A stretch of DNA of 64,000 bases. It comes from an uncultured Helicobacteraceae bacterium. GTDB taxonomy: Bacteria > Campylobacterota > Campylobacteria > Campylobacterales > Helicobacteraceae. A model generated the notes under the pieces. It worked only from the letters and a program-made list of their open reading frames with translations, ran no database searches and had not been told where the DNA came from. Location: contig CAMWQM010000004.1 in NCBI GenBank assembly GCA_947176375.1, forward strand, positions 56,999-120,998, given 5' to 3'. A program made the translations under genes and the position numbers. Each line of letters opens with the position of its first letter. The first letter of the stretch is position 1. Positions 17,680 to 27,633 of this stretch are shown here, one piece after another.

Positions 17680-18582
17680 TTGGAAAAAAGTTTATACTCT
17701 ACACTAGGTGTTTCACAAAATGCCTCAAGCGATGAGATTAAAAAGGCATACAGAAAATTAGCTAGAAAATATCACCCTGATATTAATAAAGAAAAAGATG
17801 CTGAAGAGAAGTTTAAAGAAATCAATGCAGCCTATGAAATATTAAGTGATGAAAAAAAACGAGCACAATATGATAAATTTGGCGATAATATGTTTGGCGG
17901 GCAAAACTTTAGTGACTTCGCAAGAAGCAATCAAAATATAAATTTAGATGACATTTTAAGTCAAATTTTTGGTGGAGGATTTGGAAGTAGTAGCTTTGGA
18001 AATGGGAATTTTAGTGGAGGTTTTAGCAATGGAGGCTTTGGAAACAACTCATTTGGTGGATTTGGCTTCGGTGGCTTTAGCAGAGATGAGCTAGATATTA
18101 GAAAAAACATTACGATTCCATTTGAGAGTGCCTTACTTGGCGGAAGCTATCATTATAGTGAAGGAAGTTTTGATATTAAGATTCCAGCCGGAATTAGAGA
18201 CAATGAAACTTTAAGGATTAAAAATAAAGGCAGAAGTGCAAATAATATGAGTGGCGACCTGCTCTTAAAAGTAAATATTGCTCCTTCAAGCGAATACAAA
18301 ATACAAGATGATATTTTGACAAAAGAAATTGATATTCCACTCAAACTAGCGCTATTTGGTGGAAAAGTAAAGGTTAAAACTCCATATAAAGAAGTAAATC
18401 TAACAATTCCAAAAAATACAAAAAATAATCAAAAATTTAGGATAAAAGAGCACGGACTTAAAAATCGCAAAACTAGCTCTATTGGAGATTTATATTTGAT
18501 TGCAAATATAATTTTGCCAAAAGTAGAGGAGCTAGATTCTAAACTTGCTAGTTTAATGAGTGAAAAACTCCCAGAGAGTTAA
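17680..18582 (+). CDS. cbpA: DnaJ-type co-chaperone CbpA
   Basis: 300 aa, starting at TTG 17680 behind AAGGAG. The J-domain has [31 protein letters not shown] with the HPD signature near residue 33. A Gly/Phe-rich linker ([13 protein letters not shown] and similar, about residues 98-135) follows, then two beta C-terminal domains, and no zinc finger. This is the CbpA layout. It stimulates DnaK. First gene of cbpA-hspR-rarA, an order I recall from H. pylori, where HspR represses the operon. Confidence 0.95.
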   Translation: MEKSLYSTLGVSQNASSDEIKKAYRKLARKYHPDINKEKDAEEKFKEINAAYEILSDEKKRAQYDKFGDNMFGGQNFSDFARSNQNINLDDILSQIFGGGFGSSSFGNGNFSGGFSNGGFGNNSFGGFGFGGFSRDELDIRKNITIPFESALLGGSYHYSEGSFDIKIPAGIRDNETLRIKNKGRSANNMSGDLLLKVNIAPSSEYKIQDDILTKEIDIPLKLALFGGKVKVKTPYKEVNLTIPKNTKNNQKFRIKEHGLKNRKTSSIGDLYLIANIILPKVEELDSKLASLMSEKLPES

Positions 18583-18623
18583 AATAACAAGCTAAAATAA
18601 AAGCTAGATTTTAAGGAGGAAAA

Positions 18624-18983
18624 ATGTATAGCTATGAAGAACCAGTATTTTTAATAAGTGTCGTGGCAAAAATTCTCTCAATCCACCCACAAACCTTAAG
18701 ACAATATGAAAAAGAAGGGCTTATTGAGCCAAGTAGGACTGATGGAAAGATGAGACTATATTCACAAAAAGATATTGATAAAATTAAAATTATTTTAAGG
18801 CTAACGCGTGATTTGGGTGTGAATCTCGCTGGAGTTGATATAATTTTAAGGCTAAAAGACAAGCTAGATGAGCTAGATTCTATGATTGAGGATTTACAGC
18901 AAAATATAAATAGACAAAGTAATACCAAAAATAGTGTTACGATAAAACGAAATTCTTATGATGTAATAATCTTTAAAAAATAA
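18624..18983 (+). CDS. hspR: Heat-shock repressor HspR (MerR family)
   Basis: 119 aa. MerR-type helix-turn-helix: YEEPVFLISVVAKILSIHPQTLRQYEKEGLIEPSRTDGKMRLYSQKDIDKI. Then LTRDLGVNLAGVDIILRLKDKLDELDSMIEDL, a dimerisation coiled coil. In H. pylori HspR represses cbpA-hspR, hrcA-grpE-dnaK and groESL. Start behind AAGGAGG. It ends with TAATG overlapping the rarA start, so translation of the two is coupled. Confidence 0.95.
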   Translation: MYSYEEPVFLISVVAKILSIHPQTLRQYEKEGLIEPSRTDGKMRLYSQKDIDKIKIILRLTRDLGVNLAGVDIILRLKDKLDELDSMIEDLQQNINRQSNTKNSVTIKRNSYDVIIFKK

Positions 18984-20170
18984 TGTTTGCATTAGAAAAT
19001 CGCCCTAGCACTTTAGCAGAATTCATCGGGCAGAGGCATTTAGTTGGCAAAAATTCTCCGATAAGAAAAATGATAGAAAATAACTCTCTAATTCATTTAT
19101 TTTTCTTTGGACCACCAGGTTGTGGGAAAACGACATTAGCTAGAATCCTAGCTAAAGAATTAGGCAGAGAGTTTTTAGAGTTTAATGCCACTTCGCTAAA
19201 GATTGAGGAGATTAGAAAAAATATTTTAAACTTTAAAGATTCCATTTTTAAGCCCATAATTTTTATAGATGAAATTCATAGACTAAACAAAGTGCAGCAG
19301 GAAGTTTTACTTCCATTTATGGAGGAATTTAGTGCTATTTTTCTAGGTGCTTCAACGCAAAATCCATACTTTGCACTGACTTCTGCTATCCGCTCTCGCT
19401 CTTTTATATTTGAATTTTATGCCTTAAATAAAGATGATTTAAAAGAGATTTTACAATCTAGCATAAAAAAATATAATCTAAACATAACAAAAGAGGCAAA
19501 AGATTATCTAATCTCACATTCAAATGGCGATGCAAGGGCTTTGCTAAACATTTTAGAAGTGGCAAAAAATGACTTAAGTATAGAAAATCTAAAGCAAATC
19601 AAGCCTTTAAGCGATGGAGTGAGTGAAAACAGCGTGCATTATGACTTTATTTCTGCACTGATAAAAAGCATTCGAGGAAGTGATTGCGATGCAAGTATTT
19701 ACTATCTTGCAAAGCTCATTAATGCAGGCGAAAATGCCGAATTCATCGCAAGAAGATTAGTGATTTTAGCAAGTGAGGATATAGGAAATGCAAATCCGAA
19801 TGCGCTAAATATAGCAAATAGCACGATGCAGAGTGTAGCAAAAATTGGCTATCCAGAGAGCAGAATCATTCTCTCTCAATGCGTCCTATATCTTGCTGCT
19901 TCTCCAAAATCAAATACTGCATATAAAGCGATAAATAAGGCACTAGAATTTGATAGCAAAAATAGAGATTTAAAAGTTCCACAAAATATAATACAATTTA
20001 ATAAAAATTATAAATATCCGCACGATTTTGGGGGCTTTGTGGAGCAAAATTATATGCCAAAAGAGGCAAATGCTAAATTTGTGGAATGGAGTGATATTGG
20101 ATTTGAAAAAACCCTGCAAGAGTGGCTTAATAAAATCAAATCAATTCATAATCCAAATAAAGCAAAATAA
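18983..20170 (+). CDS. rarA: Replication-associated recombination protein A (AAA ATPase)
   Basis: 395 aa, RarA/MgsA clamp-loader-like ATPase acting at stalled forks. Starts RPSTLAEFIGQRHLVG, Walker A FFGPPGCGKTTLARILA (about residue 42), Walker B IFIDEIHRLNKVQQ, sensor ASTQNPYFALTSAIRSRS. The C-terminal tetramerisation part shows ARRLVILASEDIGNANP and PESRIILSQCVLYLAASPKSN. Its ATG overlaps the hspR stop. Third gene of the cbpA operon. Confidence 0.97.
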   Translation: MFALENRPSTLAEFIGQRHLVGKNSPIRKMIENNSLIHLFFFGPPGCGKTTLARILAKELGREFLEFNATSLKIEEIRKNILNFKDSIFKPIIFIDEIHRLNKVQQEVLLPFMEEFSAIFLGASTQNPYFALTSAIRSRSFIFEFYALNKDDLKEILQSSIKKYNLNITKEAKDYLISHSNGDARALLNILEVAKNDLSIENLKQIKPLSDGVSENSVHYDFISALIKSIRGSDCDASIYYLAKLINAGENAEFIARRLVILASEDIGNANPNALNIANSTMQSVAKIGYPESRIILSQCVLYLAASPKSNTAYKAINKALEFDSKNRDLKVPQNIIQFNKNYKYPHDFGGFVEQNYMPKEANAKFVEWSDIGFEKTLQEWLNKIKSIHNPNKAK

Positions 20171-20230
20171 GAGTTTTATAATCTATTTCATTCAAACAAA
20201 AGAAATAAATTATAGCTTTAAAAATTTAGC

Positions 20231-20260
20231 TAGAATCTAGCCTAATAAATTTAGATTCTA
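20231..20260. repeat. TAGAATCTA / TAGATTCTA inverted-repeat module (copy 2)
   Basis: Same 9-base arms and same 12-base spacer length as the module at 6119-6148; spacers differ at only two positions. This copy is intergenic, between rarA and the MBL hydrolase. Confidence 0.8.
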
Positions 20261-20325
20261 CTAGATTTTATTAGACTTCAAAAAATTAGATCTAGCAAAA
20301 ACATATAAATTAAGGTTAAAAAATA

Positions 20326-21342
20326 ATGAAAAAATTAGCAATTAGCCAAATAATCAAAATCAAAAATACTAATAATCAAAAAGGACACTACAAGCATTCT
20401 GTGCCATTTAAAGCAATATTTGAAGTGCTTTTTAGCAAAAATGGGAATCCTAAAATTATAGATTCCGTAAAAATTGATTTAAACTCATTATATAAAGATA
20501 AGGATTTTGTCGTGTGGTTTGGGCATTCATCAATTTTACTCTACCTAAATGGAAAAAAGATTCTAATTGACCCTATCTTGCAGTCAAATGCTTCGCCATT
20601 CAAAAGCTTTATTAAGCCATTTAATGGAGCAGATATTTACAGTATTGATGAGCTAGGCGAAATTGATTATCTACTAATTACGCACAATCACTACGACCAC
20701 CTAAATAAAGATAATATCAAAAAGCTAAAAGATAAGGTAGAGAGATTTCTCCTGCCACTTGGGGTTGGAAAATATATTACAAAATGGGGAGTTAATAAGG
20801 ATAAAATAGTAGAGCTAGACTGGCAAGATGAATATCAAAATAAAGAATATAAACAAATAGGTGGTAACAAAGATGAGAAAAAATATAATTTAAGATTCCA
20901 CTTTTTGCCAACTAGGCATTTTTCAGGAAGATATATAATCGATAGTAATAAGAGCCTCTGGGGTGCATATCTAATAGAAACAAATAAACATAAGATCTAT
21001 ATAGGTGGAGATTCTGGATATGGAGCGCATTATAAACAGACAGGAGAGAAATTTGGAAATATTGATTTGGCATTTTTAGAAAATGGGCAGTATAATATGG
21101 CGTGGAGAGATATTCACCTTTTTCCACAAGACACACTCAAAGCTGCACTAGATTTGAATGCTAAAAGTCTTTTTCCTTTGCATAACTCAAAGTTTAAACT
21201 TTCCACTCACAGCTGGAATAGCCCACTAGACGAACTCTCAAAGTTAATAAAAGAAAATAAAACGATAAATCTACTCACTCCCAAAATCGGCGAAGCTCTC
21301 TATATATGGGAAGAAAATAATACAAAAGAATGGTGGAAGTAG
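20326..21342 (+). CDS. MBL-fold hydrolase, NAPE-PLD-like
   Basis: 338 aa metallo-beta-lactamase fold. Metal ligands are visible in LLITHNHYDHLNKDN (HxHxDH), in LPTRHFSG, in IYIGGDSGYG, and in LFPLHNSKF. The sequence order VVWFGHSSILLYLNGKKILIDPIL at the start is typical of the NAPE-PLD/UlaG-like branch, whose bacterial members may act on phospholipids or be general hydrolases. The substrate is unknown. Stands alone on the plus strand, with a decayed region downstream. Confidence 0.85.
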   Translation: MKKLAISQIIKIKNTNNQKGHYKHSVPFKAIFEVLFSKNGNPKIIDSVKIDLNSLYKDKDFVVWFGHSSILLYLNGKKILIDPILQSNASPFKSFIKPFNGADIYSIDELGEIDYLLITHNHYDHLNKDNIKKLKDKVERFLLPLGVGKYITKWGVNKDKIVELDWQDEYQNKEYKQIGGNKDEKKYNLRFHFLPTRHFSGRYIIDSNKSLWGAYLIETNKHKIYIGGDSGYGAHYKQTGEKFGNIDLAFLENGQYNMAWRDIHLFPQDTLKAALDLNAKSLFPLHNSKFKLSTHSWNSPLDELSKLIKENKTINLLTPKIGEALYIWEENNTKEWWK

Positions 21343-21533
21343 GATTTAGTTTCTATATTTTTAGAATCTAGCCTTAAAATTTAAATTTGACATCTAGATT
21401 CCGCCTTGCAGAATCTATTAAATTTATCATTTCCTCTCCTGAATACTATTTTTTAGCATATTCTATATTTTTCATTTTATTAAAAATTCTATTATTAATT
21501 GTAAAAATTATATTTTTAGTTATGATAAATTGA

Positions 21534-21720
21534 TTTTTTCTTTCTTTTCTTTATTCTCGATAATTTTAGCGTATCGAGCTCTTTCAAAACCTCTTTGCTA
21601 GAATCCTCATTTATAGCTTCAAGAAAATTAAAAAAAGCTTCATCTATCATATCCTTTTTTCTTAAAATAAATGTTTTAGCATCTATTTTAATTTTTATCC
21701 AACCTCTCTAATAAATTTCA
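21534..21720 (-). pseudogene. Short ORF or gene remnant, ~60 codons
   Basis: An open frame of 62 codons, with ATG only at codon 20 (MIDEAFFNFLEAINEDSS...). It ends in a basic stretch (LSRIKKRKKKSIYHN). Composition is protein-like. It may be the 3' end of a lost gene or a 43-aa small protein. Not recognised. Confidence 0.35.
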
Positions 21721-22146
21721 AATTTATCAAATTATATTTAAATATTTACACAAATCTAAAATATTTTCAAAATTTAATAAAAATAGTGTGATGAGGACAG
21801 ATATCACGATAATTGATAAAAATATAATTTTAGAAAATATTTCCCCAGCTGTTTTTACTAAAAAATAAAAAATGTTAATACAGAATCTATTTAATCCTCA
21901 AGCCCCAAGGTTACTACAAATGAATCCAAAGAGAATCTTAAGCAATACCTATATCGACTAACAGATGAGCTAAAAATAAAGATAGTAAATCTTCAAAGAA
22001 ATAGAGTTTCTAAATATTATGAAAGAAAAAGATACTTGTAGTAATAAAGTTTTATTCTACTAAAATACCCCCTTTAATTTTTTGCTTTTTTAGAGGATAT
22101 TAAAAAAATTTGTAAATAAAGAAATTAATTTAAACCCACTTAAGTA

Positions 22147-22172
22147 TTGAAAATGAAACTTTTCAATTTTTT
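22147..22172 (+). terminator. Weak hairpin followed by T-run
   Basis: TTGAAAA / TTTTCAA stem of 7 bp with 6-nt loop followed by six T. It resembles an intrinsic terminator left from a decayed gene, but the stem is A/T-rich. Confidence 0.35.
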
Positions 22173-22217
22173 ATGTAAAGATTTTGTAAATAAGGGGAAT
22201 CTAAAGGGACTGTAGCT

Positions 22218-22252
22218 TAGAATCTAGCCCTATCTTAATAATGTAGATTCTA
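22218..22252. repeat. TAGAATCTA / TAGATTCTA inverted-repeat module (copy 3, longer spacer)
   Basis: Same arms as copies 1 and 2, spacer 17 bases, again starting GCC. Confidence 0.7.
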
Positions 22253-22533
22253 AAGTAATATTAAAAAAATAATAATTTAATCATAAAAAATTTTATTTTA
22301 TCTCTAGATAAAAGAGAATCTAGCAATTTAAAATCTAATGATAAAGCTTTTAGCTTACAATTAAACATAACAAACTTTGATACAGAATCTAATTTATCTA
22401 AAATACAGATTTGAAAAACAAAATTCACTAATATAGTTCTATCTCTAAAGATTTTGCTCTTATGAGTGATACTATCTAATAAAAAGTCAAAAACAAGATT
22501 TTAATCTTGTAGATTCTGCAATAGAATCTAACC

Positions 22534-22797
22534 TTAAAAACTTGATTCTAGAATCTTTAGGCTTAATGTGGTGACTTCTTTGAGTTTTGCTAACTCTTTT
22601 TTAAGGTTTGTAATTTCTCCTTTTAGTTCTTACTTTGTTATAGAATCTTTTATGTTCTTAAGAGCAGTTTCTAAAGCTTTTATGCTTTAATGTCTTTATT
22701 TAAAGATATTATCTCGCTAAAACAGGAAGGCTATACTCTCTCTACGGAATCTCGCTGTAAGTTTGCCTTTTATCGCAAAATCTAGCAGATTTTTCAT
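22534..22797 (-). pseudogene. Remnant of a type I restriction specificity subunit (HsdS-like)
   Basis: From ATG 22797 the frame reads MKNLLDFAIKGKLTARFRRE, a close match to the LLD-A-GKLT--wR motif that precedes the central helix in HsdS proteins, and stops after 26 codons. Further downstream, in another frame, an ALETALKNIKDSITK...EITNLKKELAKLKE coiled coil is broken by an in-frame stop. Together they suggest an HsdS gene decayed by frameshift and nonsense changes. The match rests on a short motif only. Confidence 0.4.
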
Positions 22798-23371
22798 TGT
22801 GCTTATTTTTATTTATTACCATATCTCAAAATATTGCAAAATCTCTAGCCAGATTTTTGTAAAAAGGGTAGTAAGCATAGTTTTGACTTATTCTTCAGTC
22901 TAAAACCATCTACATAAAATTTAAAGTTATCATCAATATATAAAAGTTTATAATTTTTATTTTAATGTTTTGTAGTGAATTAAGAATTTAATAGTTGATA
23001 TTTATTTATAAAGATTTATGAGTGATTGTTAGAATCTTTTGCAATAAAAATATTAGCAAAGATTCTAGTCAGTAAATTCATTAAAAACAAAGTTATTACC
23101 TTGCTTTTAAATGATTATCATCTCACCCGCCAAGTGAAGTAGCCTGAATAAGTATAGGAGCAGAGAAAAACAATTCACTTGTATTAATCAAAAATTCAAA
23201 ATCAAATAAGCAAACTCCAAAAAACAACATTACTAACATACAACAATTAATTTACAATGAATTTAATAACATTATTTTTCTTACTTATAAATTTTAAGGT
23301 TGCAAGTCTATTTAAAAGTTGTGGTTTTTGATAAAATTTTGTATTTTTTTAAAAACTGAAAAAGGAACAAA

Positions 23372-24282
23372 ATGCAAAAGATTTATTTATGTAGTTTTGG
23401 AGATATAAGATTAAATATTTCTAGTTTTAAATTCTATCAAAATGCCCTAGATTTAGATATTTTTGATGATATTTTTATTTACAATGAAACAAATCTAAAT
23501 TTAGATTTTAAAGACAAAATGAAAGATAAAATCTACTTAGAATCCAAAATAAGGGGGGGGGGAGTAACGTAAGTCGTGGCTTTGGATTCTGGTGCTGGAA
23601 GCCTCAAGTTATTTTGCAAAGTCTAGAGCAAATAAAGGATAATGATATTTTAATTTATGCTGATATTGGTTGTAGCTTCGATATAGGTGGCAAAAACAAG
23701 CTTAAAGAAATGATAGATGAAATAGATATAAATGAGATAATGGGCGTATCATCTCCCACAAGAGATAAAGTCAAACCTAGTAGCTTTAAGGGATGCTATG
23801 GAAATACTATTTTTGTAAATAATTTTGATGAAAAAACTTGGAGTAAGGCGGATATTTTTGCACATTTTAATGTGCTAGGAAATAAAGACATTATGGATTC
23901 GCCACAGATTGCTAGTGGATTCATTTTTATGAAAAAGACGCCAAAAACGATAAAAATTATGCAAGAATGGAGAAATATTTTTTATAATTATTTTAATTTA
24001 GTTGATGATAGCACAAGTAAGATTCCAAATGATAAAAATTTTATGGAAAATAGGCACGACCAGAGCATTTGGAGTGTGCTAAATAAAATTAATAAACTAA
24101 AAAACTTTAAAAATTCTTATCCCATCATTGCATCAAGGAATAAAATATTTTTAGATAAAAATGACTTTAAATTCCATCCTAACAATGTAATAAAAATACT
24201 AAAGCTTCTTAGCAGAATCTATCCTACAAGACAAGGGCGAGTGTATATAAGAAAAATTCTACACATTATAAAATACTTTTAA
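23372..24282 (+). CDS. Glycosyltransferase-like protein, phase-variable, out of frame
   Basis: ORFs 23372-23572 and 23614-24282 are one gene broken at a 10-G tract. The N-part reads MQKIYLCSFGDIRLNISSFKFYQNA and ends SKIRGGGVT-stop. With 11 (or 8) G it continues into SNVSRGFGFWCWKPQVILQSLEQIKDNDILIYADIGC, which joins the second ORF without a gap. The SRGFGFWCWKP and DILIYADIGC segments are those of a Campylobacterota group of putative glycosyltransferases acting on LOS or capsule. Start ATG 23372 follows AAAGGAAC. It stands alone at the edge of the decayed region. Donor and acceptor are unknown. Confidence 0.75.
23553..23562. repeat. Poly-G tract, 10 bases, in glycosyltransferase
   Basis: Ten G. 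The gene is OFF at this length; 8 or 11 would restore the full frame of about 300 aa. Confidence 0.9.
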
Positions 24283-24465
24283 TTGTAAATTATTTAGTAT
24301 TTTTTAGAGCCTTTCGTAGATATTTTTAAGAAAATTTGATAAACAATTTTAAAAAATATTAAATTTTGATATTAAATCCACTATAAATAAGCTTTTATCT
24401 AAATAATTAGTTAAATATTTAGAATCTAAATAATTGCTTTTATAAGTTTAAAAGTCGTAATAAAA

Positions 24466-25410
24466 CTATCTAATCAAGCAATAAGTCATATATATCCTAA
24501 TCTTTACTTTTGTGCTTGGGCGAGGATAGTCCTTGAATGCAATTTTTATCGTGGTTTGTATATCATTATCAAGGATAAGTGAATTTGAGCTAGATTCTAT
24601 GGTTAAATCTGAAATGTCACCATTTGGATAAAGATTAAAAGAAACAACATTCTTACCATCCTTTTTTAGTATTCTTGCTAGTTCTGGATAACCTCTGCGA
24701 TTAATATGATACTGCGTAATTCTCCCTATTTCACTAAGATTATTAATAATATAATCTAACTCCGCCATTCCATAATCGCCCAGCTCACGCCCATAAAGCT
24801 CGATGATTTCCTCTCTATTTTCTTTTGGGATATTTTTTGATAAAACATAATTTAGCGCTTGTTTATAATTCATATCATTAGTTTGATATGGGTTTATTGT
24901 TCTTTGATTATAGATTTGCAAAGATGAGAGATTAAGAGAATTTTCATTAGCAGAATCTTGTTTATTAGTGGAATCTAAATTATTTTGTGGAATCTTACTT
25001 ATCTGGCTTAGAGATTTAGCCTCTTGATTTTGAGTTTTTATGTTTGATTTTGGAATCTTATTTGCATTTTGTGACTGATTTGTTTGGGTTTTTGGGATTG
25101 TAGAAATTATATGATTTGAAGAATTCATAGTAATAGCTGGGGCTGCTTGAGATTCTTTATCTAATTTATCTTGTAATTTTTGTATAAGATTCTGTGTAAT
25201 ATAGCTATTTATATCCTCTTTGCTAATATCACTTTTTGTATCGCCACCTTTTTTAAAATTTAGTGCGATTTTTTTCTCCTCTTTTTTAATGATTTTAATT
25301 TTATATATCAAATTATATACAATTACGCCTAGCATAATATGTAGCAACAATGATAATATTAGGGCTATTTGAAAAACCTGTGATTTGTTATTTTTATTCT
25401 TTAATTGCAT
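24466..25410 (-). CDS. tonB: TonB-family energy transducer
   Basis: 314 aa. The N-terminal transmembrane helix (VFQIALILSLLLHIMLGVIVYNLI) carries the SxxxH motif that TonB uses to contact ExbB-ExbD. A long Asn/Gln/Ser-rich periplasmic spacer follows, then a TonB-like C-terminal domain (ITQYHINRRGYPELARILKKDGKNVVSFNLYPNGDISDLTIESSS...). It powers outer-membrane uptake. It is the last gene of the fliO operon and is far from the exbBD pair at 16.6-17.5 kb, which could be its partner. Confidence 0.88.
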   Translation of the reverse strand: MQLKNKNNKSQVFQIALILSLLLHIMLGVIVYNLIYKIKIIKKEEKKIALNFKKGGDTKSDISKEDINSYITQNLIQKLQDKLDKESQAAPAITMNSSNHIISTIPKTQTNQSQNANKIPKSNIKTQNQEAKSLSQISKIPQNNLDSTNKQDSANENSLNLSSLQIYNQRTINPYQTNDMNYKQALNYVLSKNIPKENREEIIELYGRELGDYGMAELDYIINNLSEIGRITQYHINRRGYPELARILKKDGKNVVSFNLYPNGDISDLTIESSSNSLILDNDIQTTIKIAFKDYPRPSTKVKIRIYMTYCLIR

Positions 25411-25415
25411 TTTAG

Positions 25416-26240
25416 CTATTTTTTAATACTATTTCTTTCATAGGCATTTAGAAAATATGAAAGTTTATTTTCATTTTTAGCAAGAAAAGTTCCAAAGTCT
25501 TCGTTATTACTAAATTTTGGCATTTTATCAATTATGAAAGAACCATTCTGTCCGACAAATAAAATATAACTAGAATCTTTGGAATCCAAAATAATAATTT
25601 TATTTTTCATATCTAAATTGATAGTTTGAGACACCATAAGCTTTTGCTCTCTGAAATATGGAAAGCTAATGTTACCACTTCTTTTAAACATTCTTTTTTT
25701 AATTATAATTAGAGCAATAATTAGCCCAAATAAAATCATCACAACCAGCATATACCGCCAAGTCTCAACTTTAGAGCTAATATCATTTGGCATTGTATTA
25801 ATACTTGAATTTTTAATTATACTAATTTGCTCTTCAAGTGATTTGGCAGATTCATTATTTGATAGAATTGAAGAGACTATACTAATTTGGGGTTTGATTA
25901 TAAGTTTTATTGCATTATCCGCATTTAGAGCCTCTAAAGTATATTTTAGAGCAAAATTCTCCTCACCTAACACTATATAAACATCATTATTTTGTGAAAA
26001 AATCTCAATATCGTTTATCAACTCTGTGTGTGTGGATACTTTATTTTTATTATAATTTAAATCTTTTAAAATAATCGTGCTAAAGCTACTATTATCTTGC
26101 TGTATAATTTTATTTTCAAATTTAGAATCTAAAAGCAATAGAATCTCTAAAGATTCTTTATTTGGGGTAATAGTTATATCATTTAATTTTACACCATAAG
26201 AAAGAGATAAACAAATTGCAATAAATACTAAAAACTTCAC
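25416..26240 (-). CDS. fliO: FliO-like flagellar export protein with large periplasmic domain
   Basis: 274 aa. A signal peptide (MKFLVFIAICLSLSYG) precedes a periplasmic domain of about 140 residues. A transmembrane helix (YMLVVMILFGLIIALIIIKKR, about 168-188) and a short cytoplasmic domain (INLDMKNKIIILDSKDSSYILFVGQNGSFIIDKMP) of FliO type follow. The large N-terminal periplasmic part is a feature I recall for H. pylori FliO. It lies directly after fliN and 5 bases before tonB, supporting the assignment. Confidence 0.75.
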   Translation of the reverse strand: MKFLVFIAICLSLSYGVKLNDITITPNKESLEILLLLDSKFENKIIQQDNSSFSTIILKDLNYNKNKVSTHTELINDIEIFSQNNDVYIVLGEENFALKYTLEALNADNAIKLIIKPQISIVSSILSNNESAKSLEEQISIIKNSSINTMPNDISSKVETWRYMLVVMILFGLIIALIIIKKRMFKRSGNISFPYFREQKLMVSQTINLDMKNKIIILDSKDSSYILFVGQNGSFIIDKMPKFSNNEDFGTFLAKNENKLSYFLNAYERNSIKK

Positions 26241-26597
26241 TTATAATTTTTCTTTTGTTAAGTAGTAAATAATGGCATTCGAATCTAAAATCTCATTTAT
26301 CCTAATTGCAAGGCTTTTCTCATACACCATAACCTCGCCCTTACCAATAATCCTATCATTTACAAATACTTCCACACTTTCACCTGCTGGTTTTTGCAAA
26401 TCTATAACCGTGCCTTTTTCAAACTTTAATATCTCTGCTATGCTAATTTTTGTGTTTCCAAGCTCAGAGCGAAAAGTTATATCCATATCCAAAAGCCCAG
26501 AATAGCTTTCCATCATCTCTTGCAAATATTTTGCTAATTCTATATCCTTTGGATTATGCACCAATCTGTCATCTAGTATATCATCATTATCAGCCAT
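26241..26597 (-). CDS. fliN: Flagellar motor switch protein FliN
   Basis: I start at ATG 26597 (MADNDDILDDRL), behind GAGGTGG, rather than 26633. This gives 118 aa and only an 8-base overlap with the CheX-like gene. The SpoA domain fills the C-terminal half: LDMDITFRSELGNTKISIAEILKFEKGTVIDLQKPAGESVEVFVNDRIIGKGEVMVYEKSLAIRINEI. FliN is part of the flagellar C-ring and export docking site. It is followed directly by fliO. Confidence 0.93.
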   Translation of the reverse strand: MADNDDILDDRLVHNPKDIELAKYLQEMMESYSGLLDMDITFRSELGNTKISIAEILKFEKGTVIDLQKPAGESVEVFVNDRIIGKGEVMVYEKSLAIRINEILDSNAIIYYLTKEKL

Positions 26598-26988
26598 TTT
26601 CCACCTCATAGATAATGCAGCGCAAATTTTCAAAATTATAGCTAATTACATCAATATAATTAGTTATTTTTTCATCTCCTATAAACTGCGGAATTCCAAG
26701 CTTTAAAATCCTACCTTCTTGCTCATATAAAACTTTGGCTTTGCCAACTATAAGATTTGCAATCTCTTTTGAAATATCCATCAAAGTATCGTTATCAACC
26801 TCCTGTGTGCCTAAAAAATCTAATGCAAATTTCTTTAATAATTCATCATTAACAACAATAATAAAAGCCTTTTTATCTAGTGTAATTTTAGAAGCAAAAG
26901 GGCTTTGAAAAATAGAATTATTTGTTTCTAAAACGATCCCCATAGATTCCTTTATAGCTCTTAGCAGTGCATTTTGCATTATTTTCAT
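26590..26988 (-). CDS. CheX-like chemotaxis phosphatase family protein
   Basis: 132 aa. The segment DISKEIANLIVGKAKVLYEQEGRILKLGIPQFI matches the CheX/CheC helix with the E-x2-N pair that acts on phospho-CheY. The first half (NALLRAIKESMGIVLETNNSIF) also fits CheX. Its start overlaps the nth stop (ATGA), and its 3' end overlaps fliN. It may dephosphorylate CheY at or near the switch; activity is inferred from family resemblance only. Confidence 0.75.
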   Translation of the reverse strand: MKIMQNALLRAIKESMGIVLETNNSIFQSPFASKITLDKKAFIIVVNDELLKKFALDFLGTQEVDNDTLMDISKEIANLIVGKAKVLYEQEGRILKLGIPQFIGDEKITNYIDVISYNFENLRCIIYEVENG

Positions 26989-27623
26989 AATATCTCCATT
27001 TTCCTTTCATATTTGCAATATTTATAAACAAAGCAGTTATTACACTCTGGTTTGACAGCCTTGCAAACATATCGTCCAAATAGCACAAACCCCTGATGTA
27101 AGATACTGCGATTATTTTTAAAAATTTTATTTAAGTCTTTTTCGGTAGATTCTACATTTTTTGCATTACTTAAGCCAAGCCTATGAGAGACACGAAATAC
27201 ATGTGTATCGACTGCCATTACATTCTTGCCTAAATATTCTAGTAAAACTACATTTGCAGTCTTTTGCCCAACACCAGAGAGAGATTTCAAACTATCTTGA
27301 TTTAATGGAATTTCACCGCTAAAATTACTCATAACTTGCTTTGCCATATTAATTATATTTTTTGATTTATTGTTAAAAAAAGACACGGATTTAATAATAT
27401 CTTTTACCTCATCAATATTTGCTTTGGAGAGAGATTTTACATTTGGATACTTTTTAAATAACGCAGGAGTTACGATATTTACTCGCTTATCTGTGCATTG
27501 AGCAGACAAAATTACACAAATTAAAAGCTCATATAAATTATTATATTTTAGCTCACTCTTTGCATCTTTGTAGCGCTCTACAAATAGTTTCTCAATTTCT
27601 TTGTGATACTTATTATTTGTCAA
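26985..27623 (-). CDS. nth: Endonuclease III
   Basis: 212 aa DNA glycosylase/AP lyase for oxidised pyrimidines. The HhH motif LKSLSGVGQKTANVVL holds the catalytic Lys. VDTHVFRVSHRLGL holds the catalytic Asp. The C-terminal CKAVKPECNNCFVYKYC is the C-x6-C-x2-C-x5-C iron-sulphur loop. Located 10 bases after feoA and overlapping the CheX-like gene by 4 bases. Confidence 0.97.
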   Translation of the reverse strand: MTNNKYHKEIEKLFVERYKDAKSELKYNNLYELLICVILSAQCTDKRVNIVTPALFKKYPNVKSLSKANIDEVKDIIKSVSFFNNKSKNIINMAKQVMSNFSGEIPLNQDSLKSLSGVGQKTANVVLLEYLGKNVMAVDTHVFRVSHRLGLSNAKNVESTEKDLNKIFKNNRSILHQGFVLFGRYVCKAVKPECNNCFVYKYCKYERKMEIL

Positions 27624-27633
27624 TTTTTAACCC

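Larger units (their letters stand above)
21343..23371. other. 2-kb decayed intergenic region
   Basis: No ORF of 60 codons. Short stop-bounded frames with protein-like composition are scattered through it: minus strand near 21534-21720 (ending LSRIKKRKKKSIYHN), plus strand near 21900-22040 (LKQYLYRLTDELKIKIVNL...RKRYL) and near 22290-22415. GAATCT/AGATTC inverted repeats are frequent. It reads as the remains of several inactivated genes rather than as a regulatory region. Except for the HsdS-like piece at 22717-22797, I cannot name the sources. Confidence 0.6.
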
